Of a stretch of 64,000 nucleotides of DNA, positions 24,055 through 33,299 are shown piece after piece. The stretch is from an uncultured Anaerolineales bacterium (GTDB taxonomy: Bacteria > Chloroflexota > Anaerolineae > Anaerolineales > Villigracilaceae). Under the pieces are notes generated by a model. That model searched no databases, was not told the DNA's origin, and worked only from the letters and a program-made list of their open reading frames with translations. Position 1 is the stretch's first letter. Every line of letters starts with the position of its first letter. Location: positions 18,375 through 82,374 of the forward strand of contig CALFXA010000051.1 in the NCBI GenBank assembly GCA_937928015.1, given 5' to 3'. Position numbers and translations under genes: made by a program.

Positions 24055-24415
24055 ACCACAAATAGAACGCGCGCCAGACCAGCATTCCAAATGCGGATGT
24101 GGACGACAGCACCACCGCAAAGATCGGGATGATCGGTGCGTTGAGAATCAGTCCGCGCAAGACGGCGGCCAGCGGCGCGGCAAAGAGCATCCCCAGCACG
24201 GGACGCCAGAGCTGCTTCGGCTCCGACACATTTTCCACGCGGAAGAGTCCCAGCGCGGGCGCCAACACGAACCACGTCAACGAAACGGGAAAGAACGCGG
24301 CCGCCATGCGCGGCAGAAAGGATAATCCCGCTTCGCCGTGCGTGGCAAACCCAATCACGGTCACGAGGGCAATGGCGAGCAGGTCGCCAAGAATCAACAG
24401 GGTGGTTTTCTTCAT
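24032..24415 (-). CDS. DUF3054 family membrane protein
   Basis: 127 residues from ATG 24415. Four transmembrane helices; GDLLAIALVTVIGFATHGE near the start and RPVLGMLFAAPLAAVLRG near residue 72 fit the DUF3054 family of small actinobacterial/Chloroflexota membrane proteins of unknown function. Its 3' end overlaps the convergent HD-GYP gene by 23 bases. Confidence 0.75.
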   Translation of the reverse strand: MKKTTLLILGDLLAIALVTVIGFATHGEAGLSFLPRMAAAFFPVSLTWFVLAPALGLFRVENVSEPKQLWRPVLGMLFAAPLAAVLRGLILNAPIIPIFAVVLSSTSAFGMLVWRAFYLWFTRGKSS

Positions 24416-24431
24416 GGTTTTATTTTCCAAA

Positions 24432-24458
24432 TAAAAAGGGCGGACAACCGTCCGCCCT
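24432..24458 (-). terminator. Terminator of lysS
   Basis: On the minus strand AGGGCGGAC/GTCCGCCCT arms (24437-24445, 24450-24458) with a four-base loop, followed by T5. It lies directly after the lysS stop at 24466. Confidence 0.82.
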
Positions 24459-24465
24459 GACAAAA

Positions 24466-26007
24466 TCATTCGCCGAATTCTTCCTTGCGCAAGGCGGGGA
24501 ATAACAACACCTCGCGGATGGAATGTTTGTTCGTCAGCAGCATTACCAGGCGGTCCACGCCCATGCCAAAGCCGCCGTTGGGCGGCATGCCGTAGCGCAT
24601 GGCACGCAGATAATCCTCGTCCAGCGGATTCTTCTCTTCCTCATCGTCGGTGTAGTCGCGGCCCATATCAAGGAAGCGCTGCTCCTGGTCGAGCGGGTCG
24701 TTCAACTCGGTGAAGGCATTGCACAGCTCGAAACCTGCCGCATAGCCCTCGAACCGCTCCACCGTCAGCGGGTCGCCAGGCATGGATTTGGCCAGCGGCG
24801 AAATGTCGCGCGGATAGTTATAGAGGAAGGTCGGCTGGATCAGGGTTGGTTCGAGGAACTCACCCAGCAGGAAGTCGATCATCTTGCCGCGCGTCACCTT
24901 CGGATCGGGAGTCTTGTTCGGGTGTTTGGCGCGGATGGCCTGAAACAGGTCATCGGCAGTCTTGTGCTCGGCGATGTCGATGCCGCTGGTATCGAGGATA
25001 CCCTGACGCATCTCCACGCGCCGCCACGGCGGCTTGAAGTCCAGTTCGTATTTGCCGTACGTGACCTTTGTGGTGCCATTGACCTTCTCGGCCACGAAGG
25101 CCACCATCCGCTCGGTCAACTCCATGACCTTGAGATAATCTGCGTAAGCCCAATAAAATTCGAGCTGCGTGAACTCGGGGTTGTGCTTGAACGACACGCC
25201 CTCATTGCGGAAGTCGCGGCCGATCTCGTAGACGCGCTCCAGGTTGCCGACCAGCAGGCGCTTGAGGTACAACTCGAACGAGATGCGCAGGTACATATCC
25301 TGCTCCAACTCGTTGTGATGCGTGATGAACGGACGCGCCGCCGCTCCGCCGTATAGCGGCTGGAGGATGGGCGTTTCCACTTCGAGGAAGTCGTGGCTAT
25401 CCAGGAATTCGCGCAGCGCCTTGACGATGGTCGCGCGTTTGCGGAAGGTATCGCGCACCTCGGGGTTGACGGCCAGGTCGGCGTAGCGCTGACGGGCACG
25501 CAGTTCGGGGTCTTCGAGCGCGGCATAGCGGATCACCGTGCCGTCATCCTGCTTCACGTCCTTGTCGGCAGGCAGCGGGCTGACGGATTTGGCGAGCAGC
25601 TTGAAGTCCAGGACCTGCAGGGTGGCTTCGCCCGTCTTGGTGCGCATCATCACACCCGTCGCCTGGATGAAGTCGCCGATGTCGAACATCTTGTCGAAGA
25701 AGGCCAGACGCTCCTTGCCAACCTCATTGACACGCAGGAACAACTGTATCTTGCCGCTACCATCTTCGATGTGGGCAAAGGATAGCTTGCCCATCGAGCG
25801 CATGGCGCGGATACGTCCCGCCAGCGTGGCCCTGACCTCACGCGCCGAACCCGTCGAAGCGTCTTTCTCGGCAGCCTCGAACTCGGCAATCGCCTGGGCC
25901 GAGGTGTGCGTACGTTCGGCGCGGGTCGGATATGCCTCCACACCTTCGGTGCGCAATTCTTCCAATTTCTGCAAGCGGATTTTTTCGAGCGAATTATAGT
26001 CTGGCAT
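24466..26007 (-). CDS. lysS: Lysyl-tRNA synthetase, class II
   Basis: 513 residues behind AAAGG. An N-terminal OB-fold anticodon-binding domain (~60-160) is followed by the class II catalytic core: motif 1 near HDFLEVETPILQP, motif 2 FRNEGVSFKHNPEFTQLEFYWAY, and motif 3 GFGMGVDRLVMLLT near the C-terminus. Length and order match bacterial LysS. It charges tRNA-Lys with lysine using ATP. Encoded after greA on the same strand, as in several Chloroflexota; a greA terminator lies between. Confidence 0.97.
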   Translation of the reverse strand: MPDYNSLEKIRLQKLEELRTEGVEAYPTRAERTHTSAQAIAEFEAAEKDASTGSAREVRATLAGRIRAMRSMGKLSFAHIEDGSGKIQLFLRVNEVGKERLAFFDKMFDIGDFIQATGVMMRTKTGEATLQVLDFKLLAKSVSPLPADKDVKQDDGTVIRYAALEDPELRARQRYADLAVNPEVRDTFRKRATIVKALREFLDSHDFLEVETPILQPLYGGAAARPFITHHNELEQDMYLRISFELYLKRLLVGNLERVYEIGRDFRNEGVSFKHNPEFTQLEFYWAYADYLKVMELTERMVAFVAEKVNGTTKVTYGKYELDFKPPWRRVEMRQGILDTSGIDIAEHKTADDLFQAIRAKHPNKTPDPKVTRGKMIDFLLGEFLEPTLIQPTFLYNYPRDISPLAKSMPGDPLTVERFEGYAAGFELCNAFTELNDPLDQEQRFLDMGRDYTDDEEEKNPLDEDYLRAMRYGMPPNGGFGMGVDRLVMLLTNKHSIREVLLFPALRKEEFGE

Positions 26008-26043
26008 GAATGAGAACCTTTCTACCCCTTCCCGCTTTCGGCT

Positions 26044-26076
26044 CCCTCCCTCAAAATCTTTGATTTTGGGGGAGGG
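26044..26076. repeat. Short G/C-run inverted repeat
   Basis: 15-bp arms (26044-26058 and 26062-26076, one G-T pair) around a TTT loop, followed by GGTTGGGGTGGGG. The GGGGGAGG edge is shared with the inverted repeat at 44225-44291 next to the DUF559 gene. It lies between greA and lysS. Confidence 0.55.
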
Positions 26077-26100
26077 TTGGGGTGGGGCCGTCGTCGATAT

Positions 26101-26134
26101 AAAAAAACCTCGCGCCCTAAACAGGTGCGCGAGG
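26101..26134 (-). terminator. Terminator of greA
   Basis: On the minus strand CCTCGCGC (26134-26127) pairs with GCGCGAGG (26115-26108), followed by T7 (26107-26101). Confidence 0.82.
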
Positions 26135-26153
26135 CAAGACAGGCGCGCGCCTG

Positions 26154-26621
26154 TTAGCTGACCTTGACGATCTTCACCTTATACGTGCCGCTGGGCGTCT
26201 CGACAGCCACTTCTTCCCCGTGGCGGCGTCCCAGGATGGCCTTGCCAATGGGCGACTCGTTCGAGATTTTGCCTTCGCGCGGGTTGGCCTCGGCCGCGCC
26301 CACGATGATGTAGGTTTCGGAGTCGAAACCCTGTTCCTTGATGGTCACCTTGGAACCGATCTGCACCACGCCCGATTTATCCTTGCCGTTCTCCTCGATG
26401 ACACGAGCGGTGGCAAGAAGCGTCTCCAATTCCTGAATGCGGCCTTCGACAAAGGCCTGTTCATTCTTGGCAGCCTCATACTCGGCGTTTTCGATCAATT
26501 CCCCGCCTTCCATGGCCTCATGGAGGCGGCTGGCCACTTCCTGGCGCTTGACGTTGCGCAGGTAGTCCAGTTCATCCTGGAGCTTCTGATAGCCTTCTTT
26601 GGTCAGGAAATTGGTTGGCAT
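26154..26621 (-). CDS. greA: Transcription elongation factor GreA
   Basis: 155 residues. The N-terminal antiparallel coiled coil (~1-75) has the acidic tip segment GGELIENAEYEAAKNEQ, where the usual Asp of the tip is Glu. The C-terminal FKBP-like domain ends with GKAILGRRHGEEVAV and a final IVKVS. GreA stimulates RNA cleavage in backtracked RNA polymerase. Start ATG 26621 with AGGAT upstream. Confidence 0.96.
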   Translation of the reverse strand: MPTNFLTKEGYQKLQDELDYLRNVKRQEVASRLHEAMEGGELIENAEYEAAKNEQAFVEGRIQELETLLATARVIEENGKDKSGVVQIGSKVTIKEQGFDSETYIIVGAAEANPREGKISNESPIGKAILGRRHGEEVAVETPSGTYKVKIVKVS

Positions 26622-26746
26622 GCTGACATCCTGCTAAATAGAATTTTGCATCTCTTCTCAGAGATGCAAAGGGTCAACGATTATTTGGTTTCCCAGCGAG
26701 CGGGCATACTATATCATGATTCAAAGGCAGAGGCAAGGCTAAACGG

Positions 26747-27475
26747 CTACTCATGCCTCCACAAGCCGATCCCACCTTTGTCCCGCCAGGAGACGCGGAT
26801 TGCCTCCAATAGGCCCTCGGGACTCTCGAAAATGGACGAAAGTTGCGATTTATAGGCCTGAATCGCCTCCAGCCACGCCCTGAAGCCTGTTTCCGTGACC
26901 GCCTGGAGCGATTCCTTCATCCCAGCCGTGTTCGGGGCCACCTCTTCGGGGTGGTTGAAGGCGTATGGCAGGTCCACGTCATACCAAAGCGGACGCCCCA
27001 GTCGCTCCACGGCCCGCCGCACGGTGACGTGGTCCACGTGGCGGCCGACCGAGAACTGGCAGACCACCTGGTCGTCAGGCTGGAGGCGGGCAGAGAGGGC
27101 GGCAGCGATCTGGTCAGGCAGGCCCGCCTCCTCGTCGACGGGCGGGTCGAAGACGCCCATCGCGTAGAGCCAGCTTCCGTCGGCGCTGCGGCGGTAGATG
27201 CAATCCAAAAAGTCGAGGTGAACGGTTTTGGCGCCCACAATGGCGGCCGCCGCTTCATCTTCGGCGCGGCGCCCGCGGATGGCCTCCTCGGCGGTCGGGA
27301 AACCCCACTGATAGTGGAGTACCTGCGCCAGGGGCGAGATGGCCTCCTCGGGCGGGAAGCCGCTCATCATGGTCCAAATCTCCACAGGCTGGCCCGCCTG
27401 GGTCTGCTCGTAGATCAAACCGCCGGCCGAAAGCACGGCGTCATCCAAATGAGGGGAAACATAGATCCAACGCAT
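26747..27475 (-). CDS. PIG-L/LmbE family deacetylase
   Basis: 242 residues from ATG 27475 (MRWIYVSPHLDD). The zinc-binding motif SPHLDDAVLSAGG near residues 7-19 and the later GRHVDHVTVRRA supplying a further ligand are those of the PIG-L superfamily, which removes acetyl groups from N-acetylglucosamine conjugates (GlcNAc-PI, mycothiol and bacillithiol precursors, glycan parts). The specific substrate is not evident. Cytoplasmic, no signal peptide. Confidence 0.88.
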   Translation of the reverse strand: MRWIYVSPHLDDAVLSAGGLIYEQTQAGQPVEIWTMMSGFPPEEAISPLAQVLHYQWGFPTAEEAIRGRRAEDEAAAAIVGAKTVHLDFLDCIYRRSADGSWLYAMGVFDPPVDEEAGLPDQIAAALSARLQPDDQVVCQFSVGRHVDHVTVRRAVERLGRPLWYDVDLPYAFNHPEEVAPNTAGMKESLQAVTETGFRAWLEAIQAYKSQLSSIFESPEGLLEAIRVSWRDKGGIGLWRHE

Positions 27476-27548
27476 GTCCACATTTTTACCATAAAAATGC
27501 AATTCTCCCGCGCCCGACTGCTAGTACACTAAATGAAAGAGGTGTGTT

Positions 27549-27935
27549 ATGCAGGAACGACGGAAACAAGACCGAAAGAATCTGATCGCCTATTCGCAAG
27601 TCTTCGACCTGTATGGCGGTATGATGCTAGGCTACCTGGGAGACCTGACCATCTCGGGCGCGATGGTGATCGGTGAGAAGCCCGTGGACGTGGGCACGGA
27701 GTTGACCCTGCAACTGGTGGTGCCAGCCCTGGAGCAAGAGACGGTGCGCCGCATCTCCATCCCTGCACGCGTGGCCTGGTGCGAACCCGACGTCAGCCCA
27801 AACTTTCATGATATCGGCTTCGAGTTCAAGCAGGTGACCGAGGAGCAAAAAAAGGTCATTGAGGCCATCATGGCCGCCTACGAATTCAGCCACGAAGTGC
27901 CGAAATATCCTTATCGGCCCGCAACAAGAAGATAA
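27549..27935 (+). CDS. PilZ domain c-di-GMP-binding protein
   Basis: 128 residues from ATG 27549 behind GAGGTG. The N-terminal arginine motif ERRKQDRKNL and the beta-barrel motif DLTISGAMV (D/NxSxxG) form the c-di-GMP site. It is a single PilZ domain plus a short C-terminal helix, probably an adaptor that changes partner activity when c-di-GMP is bound. The partner is unknown; the output pathway (motility, exopolysaccharide) is not indicated by the neighbours. Confidence 0.85.
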   Translation: MQERRKQDRKNLIAYSQVFDLYGGMMLGYLGDLTISGAMVIGEKPVDVGTELTLQLVVPALEQETVRRISIPARVAWCEPDVSPNFHDIGFEFKQVTEEQKKVIEAIMAAYEFSHEVPKYPYRPATRR

Positions 27936-27969
27936 AAAAGCAGCCCGACGAATGTCGGGCTGCTTTTTT
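27934..27969. terminator. Bidirectional terminator between pilZ and GH13 genes
   Basis: Perfect 16-bp arms (27934-27949, 27954-27969) starting with A6 and ending with T6, loop GAAT. It overlaps the pilZ stop codon and serves both convergent genes. Confidence 0.9.
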
Positions 27970-27986
27970 ATGCAATCAGTGTTTTT

Positions 27987-30863
27987 TTATTTCTCTGACT
28001 TTGCAGGCTTTTTGCTCGCGGGCTTTTTCGGTGTGGAAGTCTTTGTGGTCGCAGGCTTCTTTGCCACAGACTTTTTCGGCGTCGTTGCCGTTTTCTTTGC
28101 AACAGGTTTCTTGGTGGTCACAGACTTTTCGGCTACGGCAGGTTTCTTCGTTGCTTCTGTCTTTTTCACCGTCTCAGCCTTCTTTGACTTGGTTGCTACA
28201 CTGGTCTTCTCGGCCTTCTTCGGGGCAGCCTTCTTGCGCGGCTTCTTGACTTTCACTTCTTCGACCACTTCCATTTTGCCAGCGAACAATTCATCATACT
28301 TGGCCTGGACCGAGTCCACGCCTGCGCCGTTGAGCGTCTGATGTACCTCGGCCCATTGTTCCCCATCCACGAACCACCAATCCATGAAGACGTGGCAGTG
28401 ATAGGCGGCCAGTTCGGCGTAGATGCCGCGTTCCCAGACCTCGGCGCACGGGCGGATGAATTCCAGGTGCGAGGAGTAATCACGGAAGATGGCGTAACCT
28501 TCGCGCGGCAGGCCGAGCGCTTCACCAAGGGTCTTCTGCACCAGTTGGCCCGAGTTCTTGTCCAGCGCGGCGGCAGAGACTTTGATCCAGCCGCGAGTAT
28601 CGGCGTAGCGATTATGGTAGATGACCAGTCCACGTTCGTCGCCGTGGCGGTTGGAGTAGGCGAAGACGTTCTCGTCCACGCCGCCGTCGGTGGTGTAGAA
28701 ATCGTAAAGCTGGAAGGCCTCCACTTCGGCGAATAGATAGCGGCGATGCAGCAACGGGAAGATCTTCCACTCGTGGCCGCGGATCAGGCCATCGTCGGGA
28801 GTCTCCTCCCATTTCGGCTTGCGGAATTCCATGCCGTACTTCTCGTGGAAGCCTTCGATCTGTCCGTGGCCGAACATGGGTAGGCCAGGCAGCGTGGATA
28901 GCACGGTGGCAATGCCGAAGTATTTATCGCCGTTGCCGAACTGCTCGACGGCGGTTTTCTCGTCTGGGTTGTTCATGAAGTTGACATAACGCTTGAGAAT
29001 CTGCGGATCGAACTCCAGCGTGTTCTTGATGGCCGAGCGGTACTTGGCGTTGTCCTCATCGCGCAGCATGTGCATGAAGGCGGAGTTATAGACGCGGTGC
29101 ATGCCCAGCGTGCGGACGAAGTAACCTTCCATCAACCAAAAAGCTTCGGCCAGGAGCAGCGTGTCGGGGACTTCGGCGGCGACACGGTCCACGACCTCGC
29201 GCCAGAATTCCTCGGGGATGGCGGCGTCAAAGTCGGCTTTGGTCATGCCGTGCTCGGCCCGTGAGGGGATGGCTCCGCCCGCACCTGGTTCGGGAAACCA
29301 CAGGCGCTGGATGTGTTTCTTGGCCAGCGTCATGGCCGCGTCGAAGCGGATGACGGGGAAGTTGCGCGCCACATGCAGGATGGTCTGGATGACCGCCTCG
29401 CGCACCTGGGCTTTGGAATAATCCAATTGGGCGGTGTCATTCCACGGGAAGGACGTGCCGTCGTTGCCGTGATAAATGTAGCGCGTCTCGCCTGAAGAAC
29501 GGTCATAGCGCTTGAAAACCACAGCAGCGTCCGAATGATTGTAATAATGATCTTCGAGGATGATGCCCGCGCGACCGTCATCGGACAGGTCTTCGGAGTT
29601 GAAGGTGTAGCCAGGATAAGGCGGGTTTGGCAGCGACAGGAACCAATCGGGATGCGACATGACCCACTCCGAGTCGATACCCATGTGGTTGGGGACCATG
29701 TCCGCAGACAGGCGCAGGCCGCGCTGCCAGGCGCGCGAGCGCAGGTTGTTGAGCGCGTTCCAGCCGCCGAGGTCCTCGGCGATATCATAGCTATGCAGGG
29801 AATAGGCCGAGGCCACGGCATCGTGCTGTCCCATGCGCTGTTTGATGCGCTGACTGGCGCGGCTGCGCTCCCACAAGCCGATCAACCACAGGCCCGTGAA
29901 TCCGCGCTGGGCCAGCAGGTCGAGCTCTTCGTCGGGGACCTGGTCGAGGGTCTGGATCCAGCGTTCGTATTTACGCGAAAGCTGTTCGAGCCAGACGTAG
30001 GTATTCTTGGCCATCAACACCAGGCGCGGCATCCAATCGCGGTCGGGGCTGAAGCGTTCGTACTCGGCGTAGTCCGCGCCGCCGTAGGTGGGGACGGGTG
30101 CTTCGGGCTTGAAATGACCTGGTCCCGCGTGACGGATGACGTCCTCGCGGATGAAGTCCATACTGCGCAGGATGCGCAAGATAAAACTTTCACCGAGCAG
30201 GAAGCCCCAACGGTCGAGGACGAATTGCAATTGACCTTCGAGTGAATAGGGCGAGGCCTTGGCGGGCGCGGTAAGCAGATCGAGCAAGGTCTCACCGCCC
30301 CGTTGTGCCGATCCGCTGAAGGGCGGTTGGTGCGAAAGGAAGCGCCCCAGCAGAGTCAGCGCCTTGTCGTATGCGGGGGATTTAAGGGACGAATCGTCGA
30401 ACAGATCACGATAGGGATGAATGGCGGGATTCTGGTTATTGACGTGGATGAGCAACCATTCCTCGACGGCGATCTGACGGTGCGGACGGCCGTCCGTGAC
30501 GTCTTCGAGGTACTGGGGCGCGCTGACAACCCCGCCTGCAACGGCCAGGGGCGGGAACTCTTCGATAAAGCGGATTAGGGTCGTGTCAAGCGGCTCGCCC
30601 AGACCCGCCTGGATATAACCCAAGGCGCGGGTGAGCAAGCCGGGATTCTGCAACTCATACTGGCGCAGGAGGATGCGCAGAACCTCGTCGAGCAGGGCCA
30701 TGGCCTGGATATCGGAAGCAGGCACGGGGTCCGCACGATGAGCTGACATCTGCTCTGCAAAACGGCGGGCAGCGGAATAATCCTTGAAGGCGGCGCGACC
30801 ATCAGGTCTGAAGAAGTCCAGGTCGAATTGATATTTTTGGCGCGCAAAGCGGGAAATGAGCAT
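27987..30863 (-). CDS. GH13 alpha-amylase-family protein with histone-H1-like tail
   Basis: 958 residues, no signal peptide. A ~300-residue alpha-helical N-terminal region precedes a GH13 (beta/alpha)8 barrel: substrate loop DMVPNHMG, nucleophile Asp in VIRFDAAMTLAKKH, and acid/base Glu in LLLAEAFW. A C-terminal region follows to ~880. The last ~75 residues are built almost only of Lys, Ala, Pro, Thr and Glu (KKPA-, KKTA-type repeats), like histone H1 or HU tails. The enzyme probably acts on alpha-glucans or maltooligosyl compounds in the cytoplasm. The tail suggests binding to nucleic acid, polyphosphate or cell wall, which is unproven. Distinct from GlgB and GlgX by length and order. Confidence 0.85.
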   Translation of the reverse strand: MLISRFARQKYQFDLDFFRPDGRAAFKDYSAARRFAEQMSAHRADPVPASDIQAMALLDEVLRILLRQYELQNPGLLTRALGYIQAGLGEPLDTTLIRFIEEFPPLAVAGGVVSAPQYLEDVTDGRPHRQIAVEEWLLIHVNNQNPAIHPYRDLFDDSSLKSPAYDKALTLLGRFLSHQPPFSGSAQRGGETLLDLLTAPAKASPYSLEGQLQFVLDRWGFLLGESFILRILRSMDFIREDVIRHAGPGHFKPEAPVPTYGGADYAEYERFSPDRDWMPRLVLMAKNTYVWLEQLSRKYERWIQTLDQVPDEELDLLAQRGFTGLWLIGLWERSRASQRIKQRMGQHDAVASAYSLHSYDIAEDLGGWNALNNLRSRAWQRGLRLSADMVPNHMGIDSEWVMSHPDWFLSLPNPPYPGYTFNSEDLSDDGRAGIILEDHYYNHSDAAVVFKRYDRSSGETRYIYHGNDGTSFPWNDTAQLDYSKAQVREAVIQTILHVARNFPVIRFDAAMTLAKKHIQRLWFPEPGAGGAIPSRAEHGMTKADFDAAIPEEFWREVVDRVAAEVPDTLLLAEAFWLMEGYFVRTLGMHRVYNSAFMHMLRDEDNAKYRSAIKNTLEFDPQILKRYVNFMNNPDEKTAVEQFGNGDKYFGIATVLSTLPGLPMFGHGQIEGFHEKYGMEFRKPKWEETPDDGLIRGHEWKIFPLLHRRYLFAEVEAFQLYDFYTTDGGVDENVFAYSNRHGDERGLVIYHNRYADTRGWIKVSAAALDKNSGQLVQKTLGEALGLPREGYAIFRDYSSHLEFIRPCAEVWERGIYAELAAYHCHVFMDWWFVDGEQWAEVHQTLNGAGVDSVQAKYDELFAGKMEVVEEVKVKKPRKKAAPKKAEKTSVATKSKKAETVKKTEATKKPAVAEKSVTTKKPVAKKTATTPKKSVAKKPATTKTSTPKKPASKKPAKSEK

Positions 30864-30956
30864 GGGAACCTCAACGGTTGAATTTCGGCGTCGAACTGGA
30901 GGGCCTTACAATCTTAATGATACCCCATTCGTCGAATTCGAGTATACTTTTGGGCA

Positions 30957-33239
30957 ATGCCCGCACTTGACCCACAACTGCTCACATTGACCGGGTTGAT
31001 CCTCCTGGCGCTGCTCTACCTGCCCGTGCTGATCTTCGCCTTCCAACGCAGCGAAGGACAGGAAGCCAGCGGCGGGTTAGTGGCCGCGTACACATTGATC
31101 TCACTCGTGCTGACGGCGGGGGAAGGTTTCTGGCGCAGCGGCCGCCTGCCTAACTTGACCGAACCCATCGTACAAGAGATTCAACTGTACTCGGCCCTTG
31201 CGCTGGCCTTCGTGACCATGCTGACCATCCACAGCTTCATGCGCCGCACCAACTGGTGGACCTGGGCGGTAGCGGGAGGGGTCTGGGTTGCGGGCCTGAC
31301 GGCCCTGCTCGTCAGTATGCCAGGCTTGCCCGAGGTCGTATGGGCCAATGGACAGTGGACGCTTCCACGCGAACGGATGGGGGCGGCTTGGGCGCTGGTG
31401 GGCTGGCTGGTGTTCGTGCTGGGGGGCATCATCACGGTGGTGCGGGCCCAACAGCAGACGCGCCAACCTTTGCTTCGCAACCGCCTATCCTACTGGATCA
31501 TCCTGTATGTTTTTGTCCTGATCAACGATATATTCGTGATCGGCGGGCGGGCCTTGCCTGGCAACCCGCTGCGACTGGGCGCTGCCATCATCCTCGTTTA
31601 TGTGGCACTGACCCACGACCTGCCCGATGTGCGTCAGATCGTGCGGCGCGTGCTGATTTATCTCATCACGACGCTGTTGATCGTCGCCATTTACATCGCA
31701 GGCTTCCTCTTCACACAGACCGCTTTCCGCGCAGTCTCGTACAATCCGCTGTTGATCGGCGCAGGCATCGCACTGGTGTTGTCGCTGGCCTTCACGCCCC
31801 TGCTGAGCGCCGTCCGCCGCATGGTGGATCACTGGCTGCGGGCCGACCAGTATGACCCAGGTCACGCCCTGCACGAGTACAGCGAAAGCATCAGCAACAT
31901 CCTCGAAATGGACCGTCTGGCCACGGTGGCAGTCGGCATCATCATGGAGACCATGCGGGTGGAACGCGGCTTCCTCTTTTTGGTGGACAGCGGCACCACC
32001 GACGAAGGCAAGACGCTCTACCGTCTGCGTTCGGCCCGCAGCCAGGCCGAACGCCAGATCATGACCCTGCAAATGGACGATACGGGTCCCATCGCCGCCT
32101 ACTTCATGCGCGAACAACGTCCCCTGCTCCAATACGACCTGGACCTGCTCCCGGCATATCGGTCGGTGCCTCCGCTCGAACGGGAGTGGTTCCGCCGCCT
32201 TGAGACCGAAGTCTACGTGCCGATCTTTGCCAAACGCAAATGGATCGGCCTGCTGGCTTTCGGCGCAAAACTCAGCGGCAACCGCTACACCAACGAGGAC
32301 CTGGTCACGCTCAGCGCCCTGGCCAACCAGACCGCCGTGGCGCTCGAAAACGCCCGTCTGGTGGACAACCTGATGCGCCTCAACACCGAGCTGCGTCAGG
32401 CCCGCCGCGCCCTGGAAAAATCCAACCGCGACCTAGAACGCCTCGACCAGACCAAATCTGATTTCATCAGCATCGCCTCGCACGAACTCCGCACCCCGCT
32501 GACGGTCATCAAGGGTTACACCGAGATGCTGATGGAAGATACCAACCTCGACTCGAACTATAAGCCCATTATCAAGGGCATGCACGAGGGCACCCTGCGT
32601 CTGCATCAGATCATGGACTCGATGTTCGACATCGCCCAGATCGACTCGCGCGCCATGCAGTTGAACCTGCAAACCGCCAGTCTGTCCACGATGCTGACCG
32701 AGGTTTGCACCGAGCAAAACAAGATACTCAAGGAGCGCCAGCAGTCCATCACCATCGACCTGCCCGTGTTGCCCAACGTCAAGGTGGACCCGAATAGCAT
32801 TCGCAAGGTGTTCCAGCACCTGATCGCCAACGCCGTCAAATTCACGCCCAACCAGGGCAGGATCATCATCACGGCGCACACCGTCAGCCCGAATGCGGGT
32901 GAACTGCCCAACGGCGGCGTGGAGATCGTGGTCACCGATACGGGCGTGGGCGTGGACCCGAACATGCGCGAGATCATCTTCACCAAGTTCTACCAACCCG
33001 GGCAGCTCACCAAACATTCCACCAGCAAGACGCGCTTCAAAGGCGGCGGCTCGGGGCTGGGATTGGCGCTCTCGAAAGGCATCGTCGAGGCGCACGGCGG
33101 ACGCATCTGGGTGGAAAGCCCGGGCTACGACGAGATCAACTTCCCAGGCAGCCACTTCCACGTGCTGCTTCCGCTGACCAAGCGTGAGGAAAGTTCCACG
33201 ATCCCGATGGCCCGCGCCGTAAAAGTCAAGATCGAATAG
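30957..33239 (+). CDS. Membrane sensor histidine kinase with GAF domain
   Basis: 760 residues. About eight transmembrane helices over residues 1-270 form a 7TM-type sensor. A GAF domain (~310-460), a coiled coil, HisKA with the phospho-acceptor His509 in SIASHELRTPLTV, and HATPase_c with N-box HLIANAVKFTPNQ, DTGVGV and GSGLGLALSKG follow. It autophosphorylates and passes phosphate to a response regulator that is not encoded nearby (orphan kinase). TATACT at 30943-30948 lies eight bases before the ATG with no ribosome-binding site, suggesting a leaderless mRNA. Confidence 0.93.
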   Translation: MPALDPQLLTLTGLILLALLYLPVLIFAFQRSEGQEASGGLVAAYTLISLVLTAGEGFWRSGRLPNLTEPIVQEIQLYSALALAFVTMLTIHSFMRRTNWWTWAVAGGVWVAGLTALLVSMPGLPEVVWANGQWTLPRERMGAAWALVGWLVFVLGGIITVVRAQQQTRQPLLRNRLSYWIILYVFVLINDIFVIGGRALPGNPLRLGAAIILVYVALTHDLPDVRQIVRRVLIYLITTLLIVAIYIAGFLFTQTAFRAVSYNPLLIGAGIALVLSLAFTPLLSAVRRMVDHWLRADQYDPGHALHEYSESISNILEMDRLATVAVGIIMETMRVERGFLFLVDSGTTDEGKTLYRLRSARSQAERQIMTLQMDDTGPIAAYFMREQRPLLQYDLDLLPAYRSVPPLEREWFRRLETEVYVPIFAKRKWIGLLAFGAKLSGNRYTNEDLVTLSALANQTAVALENARLVDNLMRLNTELRQARRALEKSNRDLERLDQTKSDFISIASHELRTPLTVIKGYTEMLMEDTNLDSNYKPIIKGMHEGTLRLHQIMDSMFDIAQIDSRAMQLNLQTASLSTMLTEVCTEQNKILKERQQSITIDLPVLPNVKVDPNSIRKVFQHLIANAVKFTPNQGRIIITAHTVSPNAGELPNGGVEIVVTDTGVGVDPNMREIIFTKFYQPGQLTKHSTSKTRFKGGGSGLGLALSKGIVEAHGGRIWVESPGYDEINFPGSHFHVLLPLTKREESSTIPMARAVKVKIE

Positions 33240-33240
33240 C

Positions 33241-33271
33241 AAAAAACCGCCAGTTGCGCTGGCGGTTTTTT
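33241..33271. terminator. Terminator between the histidine kinase gene and the hydrogenase operon
   Basis: CCGCCAG (33247-33253) pairs with CTGGCGG (33259-33265), flanked by A6 and T6. It works in both directions for the convergent transcripts. Confidence 0.88.
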
Positions 33272-33299
33272 CTTCGAAAGATATATCCTATTAGCCTAC

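Noticed and set aside
27987-28260. Frameshift as source of the lysine-rich tail
   Set aside because: The tail is in the same frame as the enzyme, long, and compositionally regular; the other frames there are not protein-like.
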